NCBI GenBank assembly: GCA_946886245.1
Contig: CAMPIF010000027.1
Span: 1-17,553 of the forward strand
Length of the DNA stretch: 17,553 nucleotides
Source of the DNA: Ectopseudomonas composti
GTDB taxonomy: Bacteria; Pseudomonadota; Gammaproteobacteria; Pseudomonadales; Pseudomonadaceae
Reading direction: 5' to 3'
The position numbers and the translations under genes are program-made. Shown here in pieces: positions 1-7,550 of the stretch. The notes under the pieces are model-generated. The model was not told where the DNA came from, did not search any database, and worked only from the letters and a program-made list of their open reading frames with translations. Numbering within the stretch: the first letter of the stretch is position 1; every line of letters begins with the position of its first letter.

Positions 1-53
1 GGCATACGAGATCTGCGCATGTCTCGTGGGCTGGAGATGTGTATAAGAGACAG
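1..53 (+). other. Untrimmed Illumina Nextera i7 (P7) adapter, not genomic
   Basis: Positions 1-12 match the 3' part of the Illumina P7 primer (GGCATACGAGAT). Positions 13-20 (CTGCGCAT) occupy the 8-base i7 index slot. Positions 21-34 match the Nextera read-2 sequence with one C missing (GGGCTGG where the adapter has GGGCTCGG). Positions 35-53 are the exact 19-base Tn5 mosaic end AGATGTGTATAAGAGACAG. The order and spacing are those of a complete tagmentation adapter, so this is library artefact and the contig really begins at 54. Confidence 0.98.
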
Positions 54-95
54 CATTACGAGTCGTTCCCGTTGCGCACAGCGCACCCTACGCTT
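54..95. repeat. Dispersed palindromic repeat, copy 1
   Basis: This copy starts CATTACGAGTCGT, has an imperfect palindromic core at 71-87 (GTTGCGCACAGCGCACC) and ends in CGCTT. It matches the segment at 153-195 apart from one indel and a few substitutions, in the same orientation 99 bp apart. It begins immediately after the adapter, so the left end of the contig lies within or beside a repeat copy. Read on the minus strand the core is GGTGCGCTGTGCGCA preceded by GTAG, which resembles extragenic palindromes I recall as frequent in pseudomonads. Confidence 0.7.
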
Positions 96-152
96 GTGCC
101 GCTAGCGACATTCTGATGGCACCCGAAGGGCGGGAGAGGGAGCTTACTCGCC

Positions 153-195
153 CATTACGAGTCGTCTTCCGGTGCGCACTGCGCACCCAACGCTT
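153..195. repeat. Dispersed palindromic repeat, copy 2
   Basis: This is the second copy of the element at 54-95. Its core at 171-187, GGTGCGCACTGCGCACC, is a perfect inverted repeat with 8-bp arms around a single C. It ends at the engB stop codon. Too little loop is present for a simple terminator and there is no T-tract next to it, so REP-like or transcript-end roles remain open. Confidence 0.72.
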
Positions 196-845
196 CATTC
201 CCCCTCAGCGCTTTCTTCACCCTCCTCCGGCAACAGATCCAGCCAACCGGCCAGCACCATCTGCGCCTCTTCCACACCCATGCGCTTGGGTGCCGAGAAC
301 AGCTGGATGCTGATGGCCTCGCCCCACTGCTTGTGAATTTCCTGGCGCACCTTGAGCAGCGCGGTCTTCGCCGCACCGAAGGCCAGCTTGTCGGCCTTGG
401 TCAGCAAGATATGCAGCGGCATGCCACTGGCCACCGACCAGTCCAGCATCATGCAGTCGAACTCGGTCAGCGGATGACGGATATCCATCATCAGCACCAG
501 GCCGCTCAAGCTCTCGCGGCTGCCCAGATAGGCTTCCAGATGTTTCTGCCAGTGCTGCTTGAGCGGGATCGGCACCTTGGCATACCCATAGCCAGGCAGG
601 TCGACCAGGCGACGCTCGTCGTCCAGGCGGAAGAAGTTGAGCAATTGCGTGCGCCCGGGGGTCTTCGAGGTGCGCGCCAGGCTGGCATGGGTCAGCGTAT
701 TGAGCGCGCTCGACTTGCCCGCGTTGGAACGGCCGGCGAAGGCGACTTCCAGGCCGCTGTCCTCGGGGCACTGATCGACCTTGGCGGCACTGATGAGGAA
801 GCTGGCCTGCTGGCACAGACCGATGATGGGATTTTTCGGGAGCAT
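195..845 (-). CDS. engB: Ribosome biogenesis GTPase EngB (YihA/YsxC)
   Basis: This is a TRAFAC-class GTPase of 216 aa, the usual size, needed in bacteria for late assembly of the 50S ribosomal subunit in the cytoplasm. The G motifs are in order: P-loop GRSNAGKSS at residues 38-46, the KTPGRTQ G2 region at 61-67, DLPGYG (G3) at 82-87, TKAD (G4) at 149-152, and SAPK as the G5-like motif near residue 184. The ATG at 843-845 fits the family N-terminus ([12 protein letters not shown]). No strong Shine-Dalgarno is visible. It is divergent from cytochrome c5, and a MITE-like element starts about 35 bp upstream. In other pseudomonads polA lies beyond its 3' end, but here the contig stops first. The acidic tail [10 protein letters not shown] is typical variable sequence. 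Confidence 0.96.
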   Translation of the reverse strand: MLPKNPIIGLCQQASFLISAAKVDQCPEDSGLEVAFAGRSNAGKSSALNTLTHASLARTSKTPGRTQLLNFFRLDDERRLVDLPGYGYAKVPIPLKQHWQKHLEAYLGSRESLSGLVLMMDIRHPLTEFDCMMLDWSVASGMPLHILLTKADKLAFGAAKTALLKVRQEIHKQWGEAISIQLFSAPKRMGVEEAQMVLAGWLDLLPEEGEESAEGE

Positions 846-880
846 GGGGTATCCGGTGGTTACCTCGATCCGCAGAGAGG

Positions 881-1027
881 GTGTCTACAAATGGCTGCGC
901 GCGGCCATGCTGCGTTGGAATCAACCTCGCATGCGAGCCCAGTCAAAATGCTCATGTACTACTCGTACACTCCGCTTTTTCGGCTGACTCCGCCTTGCCT
1001 GACCTTTGCTCGCTGCTTTGTAGACAC
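881..1027. mobile_element. Candidate MITE-like element with 11-bp terminal inverted repeats
   Basis: GTGTCTACAAA at 881-891 and its exact reverse complement TTTGTAGACAC at 1017-1027 bound a 147-bp segment. The flanks extend the symmetry slightly (GAGAG before, TCTC after). No ORF inside looks real. An internal small dyad, TGTAC-TACTC-GTACA, lies at 954-968, with AAAA and TTTT tracts on either side of it. No clear target-site duplication is visible. A miniature or degenerate mobile element, or a large extragenic palindrome, would both fit. It fills most of the divergent engB/cytochrome c5 spacer, so it may contribute the engB promoter. Confidence 0.5.
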
Positions 1028-1101
1028 TCTCTTGATCGTTCGAGGGATTGCGACATTTGCGCGCACCTGCCGCACGCCAGGTGGCGCGGCAAGCGGCGTC
1101 G

Positions 1102-1130
1102 TTTCCGTTTCAGCGTTGCCAGTATATAAT
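1102..1130 (+). promoter_or_regulatory. Promoter candidate for the cytochrome c5 - c4 genes
   Basis: A perfect TATAAT lies at 1125-1130. The hexamer 17 bp upstream, TTTCCG at 1102-1107, is only a weak -35 match. Transcription would start near 1137, leaving a leader of about 107 nt. The leader holds a small hairpin, TCTGCT (1195-1200) with AGCAGA (1209-1214). Just upstream of the -35 lies a dyad, CACCTG (1064-1069) with CAGGTG (1078-1083), which could be an operator. Confidence 0.55.
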
Positions 1131-1243
1131 GCCGCAGATTTTGTGTGCGCTTTGTCCCACCCGCAGGAACCCGATTGCCGGGAGCGATTACATCTCTGCT
1201 CGATAGAAAGCAGAACGTTCCCTACCCTGATGAGGTTGATTTG

Positions 1244-1534
1244 ATGAAGAAAATGCTGCTCGCTGCTGCCGTTATGACGCTGTCTTTCAACGTCTATGCT
1301 GCTCAGGATCCGCAAGCTGTGTATGACCGTTCCTGTGGCGTATGCCACAACGGCCAGATTCCCACGGCGCCCAAGAAGGGCGACAAGGCCGCATGGGAAC
1401 CACGCCTGGCCAAGGGCATGGATACACTGGTGCAGAGCGTCACCAATGGTTTGAATGCCATGCCGCCGCGCGGCCTGTGCATGGACTGCACGGCCGAGGA
1501 TTACCAGGCGGTCATCAAGCTGATGACCGAATGA
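1244..1534 (+). CDS. Periplasmic monohaem cytochrome c5 family protein
   Basis: This encodes a 96-aa small c-type cytochrome for electron transfer in the periplasm. The ATG at 1244 is chosen over the upstream in-frame start at 1145 because it is preceded by GAGG at 1232-1235 and starts a normal signal peptide (MKKMLLAAAVMTLSFNVYAA, cleaved near AA-QD). The CGVCH haem-binding motif follows about 17 residues into the mature protein. A likely Met axial ligand is in the NAMPPRG segment, and the second Cys pair of the c5 class is seen in GLCMDC. It is followed after 51 bp by cytochrome c4, with which it probably forms an operon. From memory it corresponds to PAO1 PA5491. A role as small electron donor beside c4 is inferred from context. 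Confidence 0.92.
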   Translation: MKKMLLAAAVMTLSFNVYAAQDPQAVYDRSCGVCHNGQIPTAPKKGDKAAWEPRLAKGMDTLVQSVTNGLNAMPPRGLCMDCTAEDYQAVIKLMTE

Positions 1535-1585
1535 GTGAGCCCCGCCGATAACCCTTCTCTCTTTTAGCCGTAATTGGATTAGCTG

Positions 1586-2191
1586 ATGAACAAAGTACTC
1601 GTGAGTCTGCTGTTGACCCTGGGCCTCACCGGCGTGGCTCAGGCTGCTGGCGATGCCGAAGCCGGTCAGGGCAAAGTTGCTGTCTGTGGTGCCTGCCATG
1701 GCGTCGATGGCAACAGCCCTGCGCCAAACTTCCCCAAGCTGGCCGGTCAGGGCGAGCGTTACTTGCTCAAGCAGCTGCACGACATCAAGTCCGGTGACCG
1801 TCCAGTGGTCGAGATGACCGGCATGCTGGACAACCTCAGTGATCAGGACATGGCTGACATCGCTGCTTACTTCTCCAGCCAGAAGATGAGCGTTGGTGCT
1901 GCCGATCCCAAGCTGGTCGCGCGTGGTGAAGCGCTGTTCCGTGGCGGCAAGCTGGAAGAAGGCATGCCGGCCTGCACCGGCTGCCACTCGCCCAACGGCG
2001 CTGGTCTGGATGCCGCTGGCTTCCCGCAGCTGGGCGGCCAGCACGCCCAGTACGTTGCCAAGCAGCTGACCGATTTCCGCGAAGGCAACCGCACCAACGA
2101 CGGCGACGCGATGATCATGCGTGCCATCGCTGCCAAGCTCAGCAACAAGGATATCGAAGCCGTGTCCAGCTTCATCCAGGGGCTGCACTGA
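1586..2191 (+). CDS. cc4: Dihaem cytochrome c4
   Basis: Cytochrome c4 is a periplasmic dihaem electron carrier that feeds terminal oxidases, including cbb3-type ones, in pseudomonads. The 201-aa precursor has a 20-residue signal peptide ending VAQA, then two homologous c-type domains. Haem motifs are CGACH at residues 34-38 and CTGCH at 130-134. Probable axial methionines are Met77 (VVEMTGM) and Met178 (MIMRA). The tandem-domain layout, the PKLAGQ and PQLGGQ segments and the NRTNDGD motif are characteristic. A GGA at 1576-1578 serves as a weak ribosome site. Compared with the P. stutzeri c4 sequence as I remember it, the loop before VVEMTG is about nine residues shorter. A strong terminator follows, so the c5-c4 transcript probably ends here. 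Confidence 0.96.
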   Translation: MNKVLVSLLLTLGLTGVAQAAGDAEAGQGKVAVCGACHGVDGNSPAPNFPKLAGQGERYLLKQLHDIKSGDRPVVEMTGMLDNLSDQDMADIAAYFSSQKMSVGAADPKLVARGEALFRGGKLEEGMPACTGCHSPNGAGLDAAGFPQLGGQHAQYVAKQLTDFREGNRTNDGDAMIMRAIAAKLSNKDIEAVSSFIQGLH

Positions 2192-2230
2192 TAAGCAGTT
2201 CCAGGCGACCACTGTTGCAGTTGGTAAGAC

Positions 2231-2256
2231 AAAGGGTGGCTACGGCCACCCTTTTT
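2231..2256 (+). terminator. Rho-independent terminator after cytochrome c4
   Basis: AAAGGGTGGC at 2231-2240 pairs perfectly with GCCACCCTTT at 2245-2254 around the loop TACG, and the run of T continues to 2256. The hairpin starts 40 bp after the cc4 stop and separates the cytochrome genes from dsbA. A TACAAT at 2272-2277 just beyond could be the -10 of a separate dsbA promoter, but no convincing -35 is visible. Confidence 0.92.
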
Positions 2257-2354
2257 CATTTGCGTCGCGGCTACAATGGCCGGAACCTGCATCGTGTCGC
2301 CCGGTCTTACTAGCGATTCGCCACGAGGCGATGCCTACTACCAAGGAGTCCCCC

Positions 2355-2981
2355 ATGCGTAACCTGATTCTCGGCGCCGCTCTGGCCGTCAGCAGCCTGT
2401 TCGGTATCACTGCTCATGCCGAGCCAGTGGCTGGTCAGCAGTACGTTGAGCTGAAGAGCCCGGTGCCGGTTTCCAAGCCCGGCCAGATCGAGGTGGTGGA
2501 GCTGTTCTGGTACGGCTGCCCGCACTGCTATCAGTTCGAGGCGACCCTCAACCCCTGGGTCGAGAATCTGCCGGAAGACGTCAATTTCGTTCGCGTGCCG
2601 GCGCTGTTCGGTGGCATCTGGAACGTGCACGGTCAGGCGTTCATCACCCTGGAAAGCATGAAGGTCGAACAGAAGGTGCATGACGCCGTGTTCACCGCCA
2701 TCCACCAGGAGAAGAAGAAGCTGGCTTCGGCTGAAGAGTTTGCCGACTTCGTTGCGACGCAGGGCGTTGATCGCGATGCCTTCCTCAAGACCTTCAACTC
2801 CTTCGCCGTCAAAGGCCAGATGGAAAAGGCCAAGAAACTGGCGATGGCTTACCAGGTCACGGGTGTGCCGGTGATGATCGTCGGTGGCAAGTATCGCTTC
2901 GACCTGGGTTCGGCCGGTGGCCCGCAGCAGACCCTGCAGGTCGCTGACCACCTGATCGCCAAGGAACGCGAGGCGCTGTAA
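2355..2981 (+). CDS. dsbA: Periplasmic thiol:disulfide oxidoreductase DsbA
   Basis: DsbA introduces disulfide bonds into exported proteins and is re-oxidised by DsbB. The 208-aa precursor begins with a signal peptide ending AHA (residues 20-22). The thioredoxin-fold active site CPHC lies at 55-58 in LFWYGCPHC, and the cis-proline loop TGVPV at 169-173 has Pro172. An alpha-helical insertion lies between the two halves. The start at 2355 is set by AAGGAG at 2343-2348, six bases upstream; the upstream in-frame ATG at 2331 has no such site. Lying directly after the c-type cytochrome genes, it fits a shared role in envelope redox and cytochrome maturation. The next gene starts 19 bp downstream and is probably co-transcribed. 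Confidence 0.96.
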   Translation: MRNLILGAALAVSSLFGITAHAEPVAGQQYVELKSPVPVSKPGQIEVVELFWYGCPHCYQFEATLNPWVENLPEDVNFVRVPALFGGIWNVHGQAFITLESMKVEQKVHDAVFTAIHQEKKKLASAEEFADFVATQGVDRDAFLKTFNSFAVKGQMEKAKKLAMAYQVTGVPVMIVGGKYRFDLGSAGGPQQTLQVADHLIAKEREAL

Positions 2982-3000
2982 GCGACCGCAGGCGCGAAGC

Positions 3001-3873
3001 ATGTTGCGCCGCTGGCGAAAGACACGTGCGGTTGGCCTGTGCGATCCACAGGTCAACCGGCACTGTTCGCCGCAGGCCGACTGGCCAGCCGACGGCCTGC
3101 TGCGTCTGCTCAGTTTCAACGTCCAGGTCGGCATCAATACCCAGCGTTACCATCACTACCTGACCCGCAGCTGGCAGCACCTGTTGCCCCATGCCGGACG
3201 TGTCGGCAATCTGCAGCGCATCGGTGATCTGCTTGCCGACTTCGATCTGGTGGCTTTGCAGGAGGTCGATGGTGGCAGCCTGCGCTCGGGCTACATCAAT
3301 CAGGTCGAATACCTGGCCCAGCAGGGCGCCTTTCCCTACTGGTATCAACAGCTCAATCGCAATCTCGGGCGCTTCGCCCAGCACAGCAATGGCGTGCTCA
3401 GCCGCTTGCGTCCCACCCTGCTGGAAGATCATCCGCTGCCTGGTCCACCCGGACGTGGCGCGATTTTCCTGCGCCTTGGTGAGGGCGAGCAGGCACTGGG
3501 CGTGGTGATGATGCATCTGGCGCTGGGTGCGCGCACCCGCACGCGGCAACTGGCTTACATTCGTGAGCGCGTCAGTGAGTTTCGCCACCTGGTGCTGATG
3601 GGCGACATGAACACCCATGCTGTCGACCTGCTGGAGAACTCCCCGCTGCGCGACCTCGGCCTGATCGCGCCGCAGGTCGAAGCGACCTTTCCCAGTTGGC
3701 GACCGCAGCGCTGTCTCGATCATATTCTGCTCAGTTCCGAGCTCGAGCTGGGGCGCGTCGATGTACTCAGTCAGCCGATTTCCGATCACCTTCCCGTGGC
3801 CGTGGAAATCCGCCTGCCGGAAGCACAGAATGCTGCGCAAATGCCTATGCTGAAGACGCCATCTCCCGAGTAA
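3001..3873 (+). CDS. Endonuclease/exonuclease/phosphatase (EEP) superfamily protein
   Basis: A 290-aa protein with the metal-dependent EEP fold that hydrolyses phosphodiester or phosphomonoester bonds; the substrate is unknown. The family motifs are in order: LSFNVQ near residues 37-42, LQEVDGG with metal-binding Glu88, GDMN with Asp202 and Asn204, CLDHIL with Asp240-His241, and the terminal SDHLPV with Asp262-His263. All catalytic positions appear intact. No signal peptide is obvious; the N-terminus MLRRWRKTR is basic. The ATG at 3001 has only a weak upstream site, so a slightly different start is possible. It lies 19 bp after dsbA and 5 bp before the diguanylate cyclase gene, indicating one transcript. 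From memory the PAO1 counterpart is PA5488. Confidence 0.88.
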   Translation: MLRRWRKTRAVGLCDPQVNRHCSPQADWPADGLLRLLSFNVQVGINTQRYHHYLTRSWQHLLPHAGRVGNLQRIGDLLADFDLVALQEVDGGSLRSGYINQVEYLAQQGAFPYWYQQLNRNLGRFAQHSNGVLSRLRPTLLEDHPLPGPPGRGAIFLRLGEGEQALGVVMMHLALGARTRTRQLAYIRERVSEFRHLVLMGDMNTHAVDLLENSPLRDLGLIAPQVEATFPSWRPQRCLDHILLSSELELGRVDVLSQPISDHLPVAVEIRLPEAQNAAQMPMLKTPSPE

Positions 3874-3878
3874 GCCGT

Positions 3879-5726
3879 ATGAGCGATGACGCGCAACGCT
3901 GGAAAGACAAATACCTGAGCAGCCTGGAGCAGCAGGAAAAGCTCGACCGCCGTTGGGAGTTGCGCCTGGATCTGCTGCGTCGTGGCCTGGTGCGCAGCAG
4001 CCTGGCCGCCGAGGGCGCGGACAAGGCGGTCGATCAATGCATGCAGGAAATGCGCGAAATCCTCCGTCGCGACGATATGGACGCCGCTTTGAGCGGCCTC
4101 ATCCCGCGTCTGGAAAAGGCCGTGCTGGATTCCGAGCAGCGCCGTCAGCAGCGTGCCGGCGAGGCGGCGACTGCACTGGCTGCCTTGATCGAGCAACTGC
4201 AGCGTCTGCAGCCGCCGCGCGAGGTGCGCAAGGCCCTCAAGTCACTGGGCAAACAACTGGAGGACGCCACCAGTCATCAGTATCTGCTGCCTGCGCTGCT
4301 CAGCCAGCTGAGCAATCTGCAGGGGCAGGCGCTGACCGTTCTGCAGGCTCCGGTGCAGGAGCAGCCGGGTCTTCTCCAGCGCCTGTTCGGTTCGCGCGGC
4401 GAAAGCAATACCGATGCGCTGGGCAATGTCAGCGAGGCCACTGACGTTGCCGAGGAGCCCGCACCAGCATTGACGCCAACGCCAACGCCAACGCCAACGC
4501 CAACACCAACGGCCGTAGCGGTGGCGAACGAGCCGCCTCCCGGTGTTTCCAGCATGCCGGCCCGGCATCAGGTCCACGACGCTTCGCCTGTGCTCGACAG
4601 CCTGCCGCTGCCGCCGGGGCTGGTGCGGCAGGAGGATGCTGGCGACAGCCCGTTCTCATTGCCCAGCAGCGAACCCGGATACAGCGCGGTGGCGCCGCAT
4701 ATCGCCAGCAGTCTGCGCAATCTGCTCGACGAACTCGAACTGCCGGCGCGCCATTTGCCGCAAGGCGAAGCGCTGCGCCTGCGCCTGGAGGGCAATCTCA
4801 ACTGGTACGAGCTGGTGCCGGTGCTGGATGACCTGGCTGTGCTGGTGCTTGCCGTCACCGATAGCGGCCAGCGTGAGTTCGCCGGTTATCTCAAGCAACT
4901 CAACGAGCGTCTGGCTGCCTTCATCGAAACCCTCAGCGAGGCACACGAGGGCTACAGTGCTTCAGTGGAGAATGCGCGCAGTTTCAACCAGCAACTGCGC
5001 GATCAGGTCAGCGATCTGCAGCACAGCGTGCAGGAAGCTGCCGATCTGGAATCGCTCAAACAGGCCCTGGAGCAGCGCCTGGAAGGGCTCTTGCAAAGTG
5101 TCAGCAGCCAGCAGCGTCAGCGCGACAGCGATGGAGATGACGTGGCCGAGCGGCTACAGGGGCTGGTCAAGCGTGTCGCCGAGATGGAGCAGGAGGCGCA
5201 GCAGTTTCGCGAGCATATCGAGGAGCAGCGACAGAAGTCCTTGCTGGATCCTCTGACCGGGCTGCCCAACCGTGCTGCCTGGAGCGAGCGTCTCGACCTG
5301 GAGGTCGCTCGTCGCCAACGTTATGGCGGCCAGTTGTTGTTGGCGGTGCTGGACGTCGATCACTTCAAGCGGATCAACGACGGCTACGGCCACCTGGCAG
5401 GTGACCGAGTGCTGAAGATCATCGCCGGGGAGCTCAGCAAGCGTTTGCGCAAGACCGACTTCATCGCCCGTTTTGGTGGCGAAGAGTTCGTTCTGCTGAT
5501 TCCTGCAACGCCGCCGGAGGGAGGTGTCCAGCTTCTGGAAACCCTGCGCGCGGCAATCGAGGCCTGCCCGTTCCACTTCAAGGGCGAGCCGGTGACCATC
5601 ACCTTCTCCGCCGGTATCGCGGAATTTCGCAATGGCGAGGCGACCGAGGTCACCTTCGAACGTGCCGATCAGGCGCTGTATCGCGCCAAGGGCGCGGGGC
5701 GTAACCGAGTCGAACAGGCGGCCTGA
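3879..5726 (+). CDS. dgcH: Diguanylate cyclase, DgcH-like (GGDEF)
   Basis: A 615-aa cytoplasmic enzyme predicted to make cyclic di-GMP from GTP. The N-terminal part (about 1-190) is helical with no recognised sensor domain. A Pro/Thr/Ala-rich linker with six Thr-Pro units follows at 199-210, then a second conserved helical region (about 285-455) including coiled coil, and a C-terminal GGDEF domain from about 455. DPLTGLPNR starts at Asp457. The active-site motif is GGEEF at 533-537. The inhibitory I-site RKTD at 524-527 stands exactly five residues before it, so the domain looks catalytically competent and feedback-inhibited. No transmembrane segment is seen. The ATG at 3879 matches the remembered DgcH start (PA5487) and lies 5 bp after the preceding stop, suggesting translational coupling. 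Confidence 0.92.
   Translation: MSDDAQRWKDKYLSSLEQQEKLDRRWELRLDLLRRGLVRSSLAAEGADKAVDQCMQEMREILRRDDMDAALSGLIPRLEKAVLDSEQRRQQRAGEAATALAALIEQLQRLQPPREVRKALKSLGKQLEDATSHQYLLPALLSQLSNLQGQALTVLQAPVQEQPGLLQRLFGSRGESNTDALGNVSEATDVAEEPAPALTPTPTPTPTPTPTAVAVANEPPPGVSSMPARHQVHDASPVLDSLPLPPGLVRQEDAGDSPFSLPSSEPGYSAVAPHIASSLRNLLDELELPARHLPQGEALRLRLEGNLNWYELVPVLDDLAVLVLAVTDSGQREFAGYLKQLNERLAAFIETLSEAHEGYSASVENARSFNQQLRDQVSDLQHSVQEAADLESLKQALEQRLEGLLQSVSSQQRQRDSDGDDVAERLQGLVKRVAEMEQEAQQFREHIEEQRQKSLLDPLTGLPNRAAWSERLDLEVARRQRYGGQLLLAVLDVDHFKRINDGYGHLAGDRVLKIIAGELSKRLRKTDFIARFGGEEFVLLIPATPPEGGVQLLETLRAAIEACPFHFKGEPVTITFSAGIAEFRNGEATEVTFERADQALYRAKGAGRNRVEQAA
4473..4510 (+). repeat. In-frame hexanucleotide tandem repeat in the DgcH-like linker
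   Basis: Five perfect GCCAAC units at 4475-4504 are followed by one variant unit (ACCAAC). They encode (Thr-Pro)x6 between the N-terminal region and the rest of the protein. Each unit is six bases, so slippage would lengthen or shorten the linker without a frameshift. Confidence 0.9.
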
Positions 5727-5741
5727 TCCCTTCTGCGTCGG

Positions 5742-5764
5742 GCCGCAGCGGCAGGCGCTGCGGC
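5742..5764. terminator. Hairpin between convergent genes (possible transcript end)
   Basis: GCCGCAGCG at 5742-5750 pairs perfectly with CGCTGCGGC at 5756-5764 around a 5-base loop. It lies 15 bp after the cyclase stop and 24 bp before the stop of the convergent permease. There is no T-tract on either strand, so it is not a canonical intrinsic terminator. It may protect 3' ends or be a REP-like element. Confidence 0.45.
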
Positions 5765-5788
5765 TCCCTGAAGAGCGACCCACTCCCT

Positions 5789-7321
5789 CTAGGGCGTTGC
5801 TTCAGCCGGGCCCCTGCTGGTCGCTGATGCGGCAGCAGCGGTTCGTGCCCGTGGCGCGTGATCGTCCTCGTCCTGCAATGGCACCTCATTGCCCTGCGCG
5901 TCGTACAGCTTGCCGCCGATGAAGTGATCGCCATCGTGCAGGGCTTCGATGTCGCGGTAGCGCAGGCTGCGCTCGGTGCCGGCAACGAATACCGACTGCT
6001 GATCCGAGTTGCCGGCGGTGAAGTGGTTGAACAGCAGGTTGAGCAGGATCGCCATGATCGCCGCCGAGCTGATGCCCGAGTGGAAGATGGTTTCGAACCA
6101 GGCCGGGAAGTGATGGTAGAAGCTGGGCATGGCGATGGGGATCATGCCGAAGCCGATGGAGGTGGCGACGATCACCAGATTCATGTTGTTGCGGTAGTCG
6201 ACCTTGGCCAGGGTGCGGATGCCGCTGGCGGCGACGGTGCCGAACAGCACGATGCCGGCACCACCGAGCACCGAGGTCGGCACTGCGGCGATCACTCGGC
6301 CCATGATCGGCAGCAGGCCGAGGGTGACCAGAATCAGCCCGCCGGTGGCGACCACATAGCGGCTCTTCACGCCAGTCACGGCAACCAGGCCGACGTTCTG
6401 GGCGAAGGCGCTCTGGGTGAAGGAGCCGAACAGCGGGGCAACGACACTGGCGATCATGTCCGCGCGCAAACCATTGCCGAGGCGTTTGGAATCGACTTTG
6501 GTGTCGATGATGTCGCCGACGGCAAGGATGTCGGCCGAGGTTTCCACCAGGATCACCATCACCACGATCAGCATCGAGATGATCGCTGCCACCTCGAACA
6601 CCGGCATGCCGAAATGCAGCGGTGCCGGGAAGGCCAGCACCGGCCCGTCGCCCACCTTGGAAAAATCGGCCATGCCGAATACCAGTGCCACCAGGGTGCC
6701 GATGACCATGGCCAGCAGAATCGACAGGCGCGAGAGGGTGGCGCTGCCGACCTTGCTCAGCAGCAGCACGGTGGCCAGGGTGAAGGCGGCCAGGCCGATG
6801 TTGGCCATGCTGCCGAAGTCGGCTGCACGGCTGTTGCCGCCCATGGCCCAGCGCGCGGCCACAGGCATCAGCGTCAGGCCGATGGTGGTGATGACGATGC
6901 CGGTCACCAGCGGCGGGAAGAACTGGGTGATCTTGGAAAAGATCGGCGTGATCAGCAGACCGATCGCCGCTGCGCCTATCACCGCGCCGAACACCACGGG
7001 TAGCCCGCCTTCACCGCCATTGGCGCCGACTATCGCCACGATGGTGGCGACGCTGGCGAACGACACGCCCTGTACCAGGGGTAACTGGCAGCCGAAGAAC
7101 GGCAAGCCGATGGTCTGCAGCAAAGTGGCGGCGCCACCGACGAAAAGCGAAGCGGCGATCAGCAGGCCGATGTCGGCAGGCGACAGACCAGCGGCCTGGC
7201 CGACGATCAGGGGGACGGCGACGATGCCGCCGTACATGGTCAGTACGTGCTGCAGGCCGTAAAGCAGATTGGAGCCGAGGCCGAGGTTCTCGTCCTCTGG
7301 GCGCTGAGTGGTGGACGTCAT
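5789..7321 (-). CDS. NCS2 (NAT) family nucleobase:cation symporter, xanthine/uric acid type
   Basis: A 510-aa inner-membrane transporter predicted to import a purine base or uric acid with a cation. About 14 hydrophobic segments are visible. Family hallmarks are PLVQGVSFASV, the ETSADILAVG segment with the conserved Glu of the substrate site, LGNGLRADM, and the NAT signature SAFAQNVGLVAVTGVKSRY. The overall match is closer to bacterial xanthine/uric-acid carriers than to uracil carriers, but substrate cannot be read from sequence alone. The C-terminal about 70 residues are cytoplasmic and end in an Ala/Arg-rich low-complexity tail. The ATG at 7319-7321 is the only sensible start although its ribosome site is weak. 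It is divergent from the MarC gene, and two operator-like sites lie in the shared region. Confidence 0.92.
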   Translation of the reverse strand: MTSTTQRPEDENLGLGSNLLYGLQHVLTMYGGIVAVPLIVGQAAGLSPADIGLLIAASLFVGGAATLLQTIGLPFFGCQLPLVQGVSFASVATIVAIVGANGGEGGLPVVFGAVIGAAAIGLLITPIFSKITQFFPPLVTGIVITTIGLTLMPVAARWAMGGNSRAADFGSMANIGLAAFTLATVLLLSKVGSATLSRLSILLAMVIGTLVALVFGMADFSKVGDGPVLAFPAPLHFGMPVFEVAAIISMLIVVMVILVETSADILAVGDIIDTKVDSKRLGNGLRADMIASVVAPLFGSFTQSAFAQNVGLVAVTGVKSRYVVATGGLILVTLGLLPIMGRVIAAVPTSVLGGAGIVLFGTVAASGIRTLAKVDYRNNMNLVIVATSIGFGMIPIAMPSFYHHFPAWFETIFHSGISSAAIMAILLNLLFNHFTAGNSDQQSVFVAGTERSLRYRDIEALHDGDHFIGGKLYDAQGNEVPLQDEDDHAPRARTAAAASATSRGPAEATP

Positions 7322-7354
7322 GGGGAAGCTACTCGCTGTTGTTCTTGTGCGGTC

Positions 7355-7402
7355 AATGTAGACATTTTGTTGCCATATTGGCTACTACTTTGTATACATT
7401 TT
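7355..7402. promoter_or_regulatory. Tandem TGTA(G/T)ACATTTT sites, candidate operator
   Basis: AATGTAGACATTTT begins at 7355 and TTTGTATACATTTT at 7389. The 8-bp cores TGTAGACA (7357-7364) and TGTATACA (7391-7398, a perfect palindrome) are 34 bp apart. They sit in an AT-rich block 36-81 bp upstream of the permease start, where its promoter must be. Short palindromes of this type are common targets of GntR- or other HTH-type repressors. The rest of the 7322-7550 spacer shows no other clear feature apart from the MarC ribosome site. Confidence 0.5.
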
Positions 7403-7550
7403 TTCGAGTGTTTATCCCTGGAACCGTTTCACCTCTGTTGGTCATAAAATTCCCGCATAGGCTGGAAGTGCTCGAATCTGACCGTGTCGCCGACTCGCGA
7501 GGCGACCCCGTCAGGCTCTAGACTATGCGCACTAGCCACCGGAGACGCCC

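Noticed and set aside
1..53. Natural Tn5/IS50 insertion end, because of the 19-base mosaic end
   Set aside because: The engineered mosaic end is joined to the P7 and index sequences in exact library-adapter order, which does not occur in natural Tn5.
54..194. Possible ErsA/Spot 42-like small RNA gene, expected between engB and polA
   Set aside because: The visible 141 bp consists largely of the two repeat copies, without a recognisable promoter, terminator or ErsA-like sequence; the RNA gene would probably lie beyond the contig end.
116..313. A 65-codon plus-strand frame at the left end
   Set aside because: Overlaps a palindromic repeat and the engB 3' end on the other strand; Pro/Arg-rich with no ribosome site.
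959..2212. A 417-codon minus-strand open frame across the cytochrome c genes
   Set aside because: Both cytochromes are certain on the plus strand; the antisense product has no recognisable motif and also runs through the MITE-like element.
2857..3840. A 327-codon minus-strand open frame opposite dsbA and the EEP gene
   Set aside because: The product is low-information and His/Gln-rich, while the plus-strand genes have intact catalytic motifs.
5858..7003. A 381-codon plus-strand open frame opposite the NCS2 permease
   Set aside because: Its product is a His/Asp/Gln-rich composition typical of the reverse strand of a GC-rich membrane gene, with no domain; the permease on the other strand is unambiguous.
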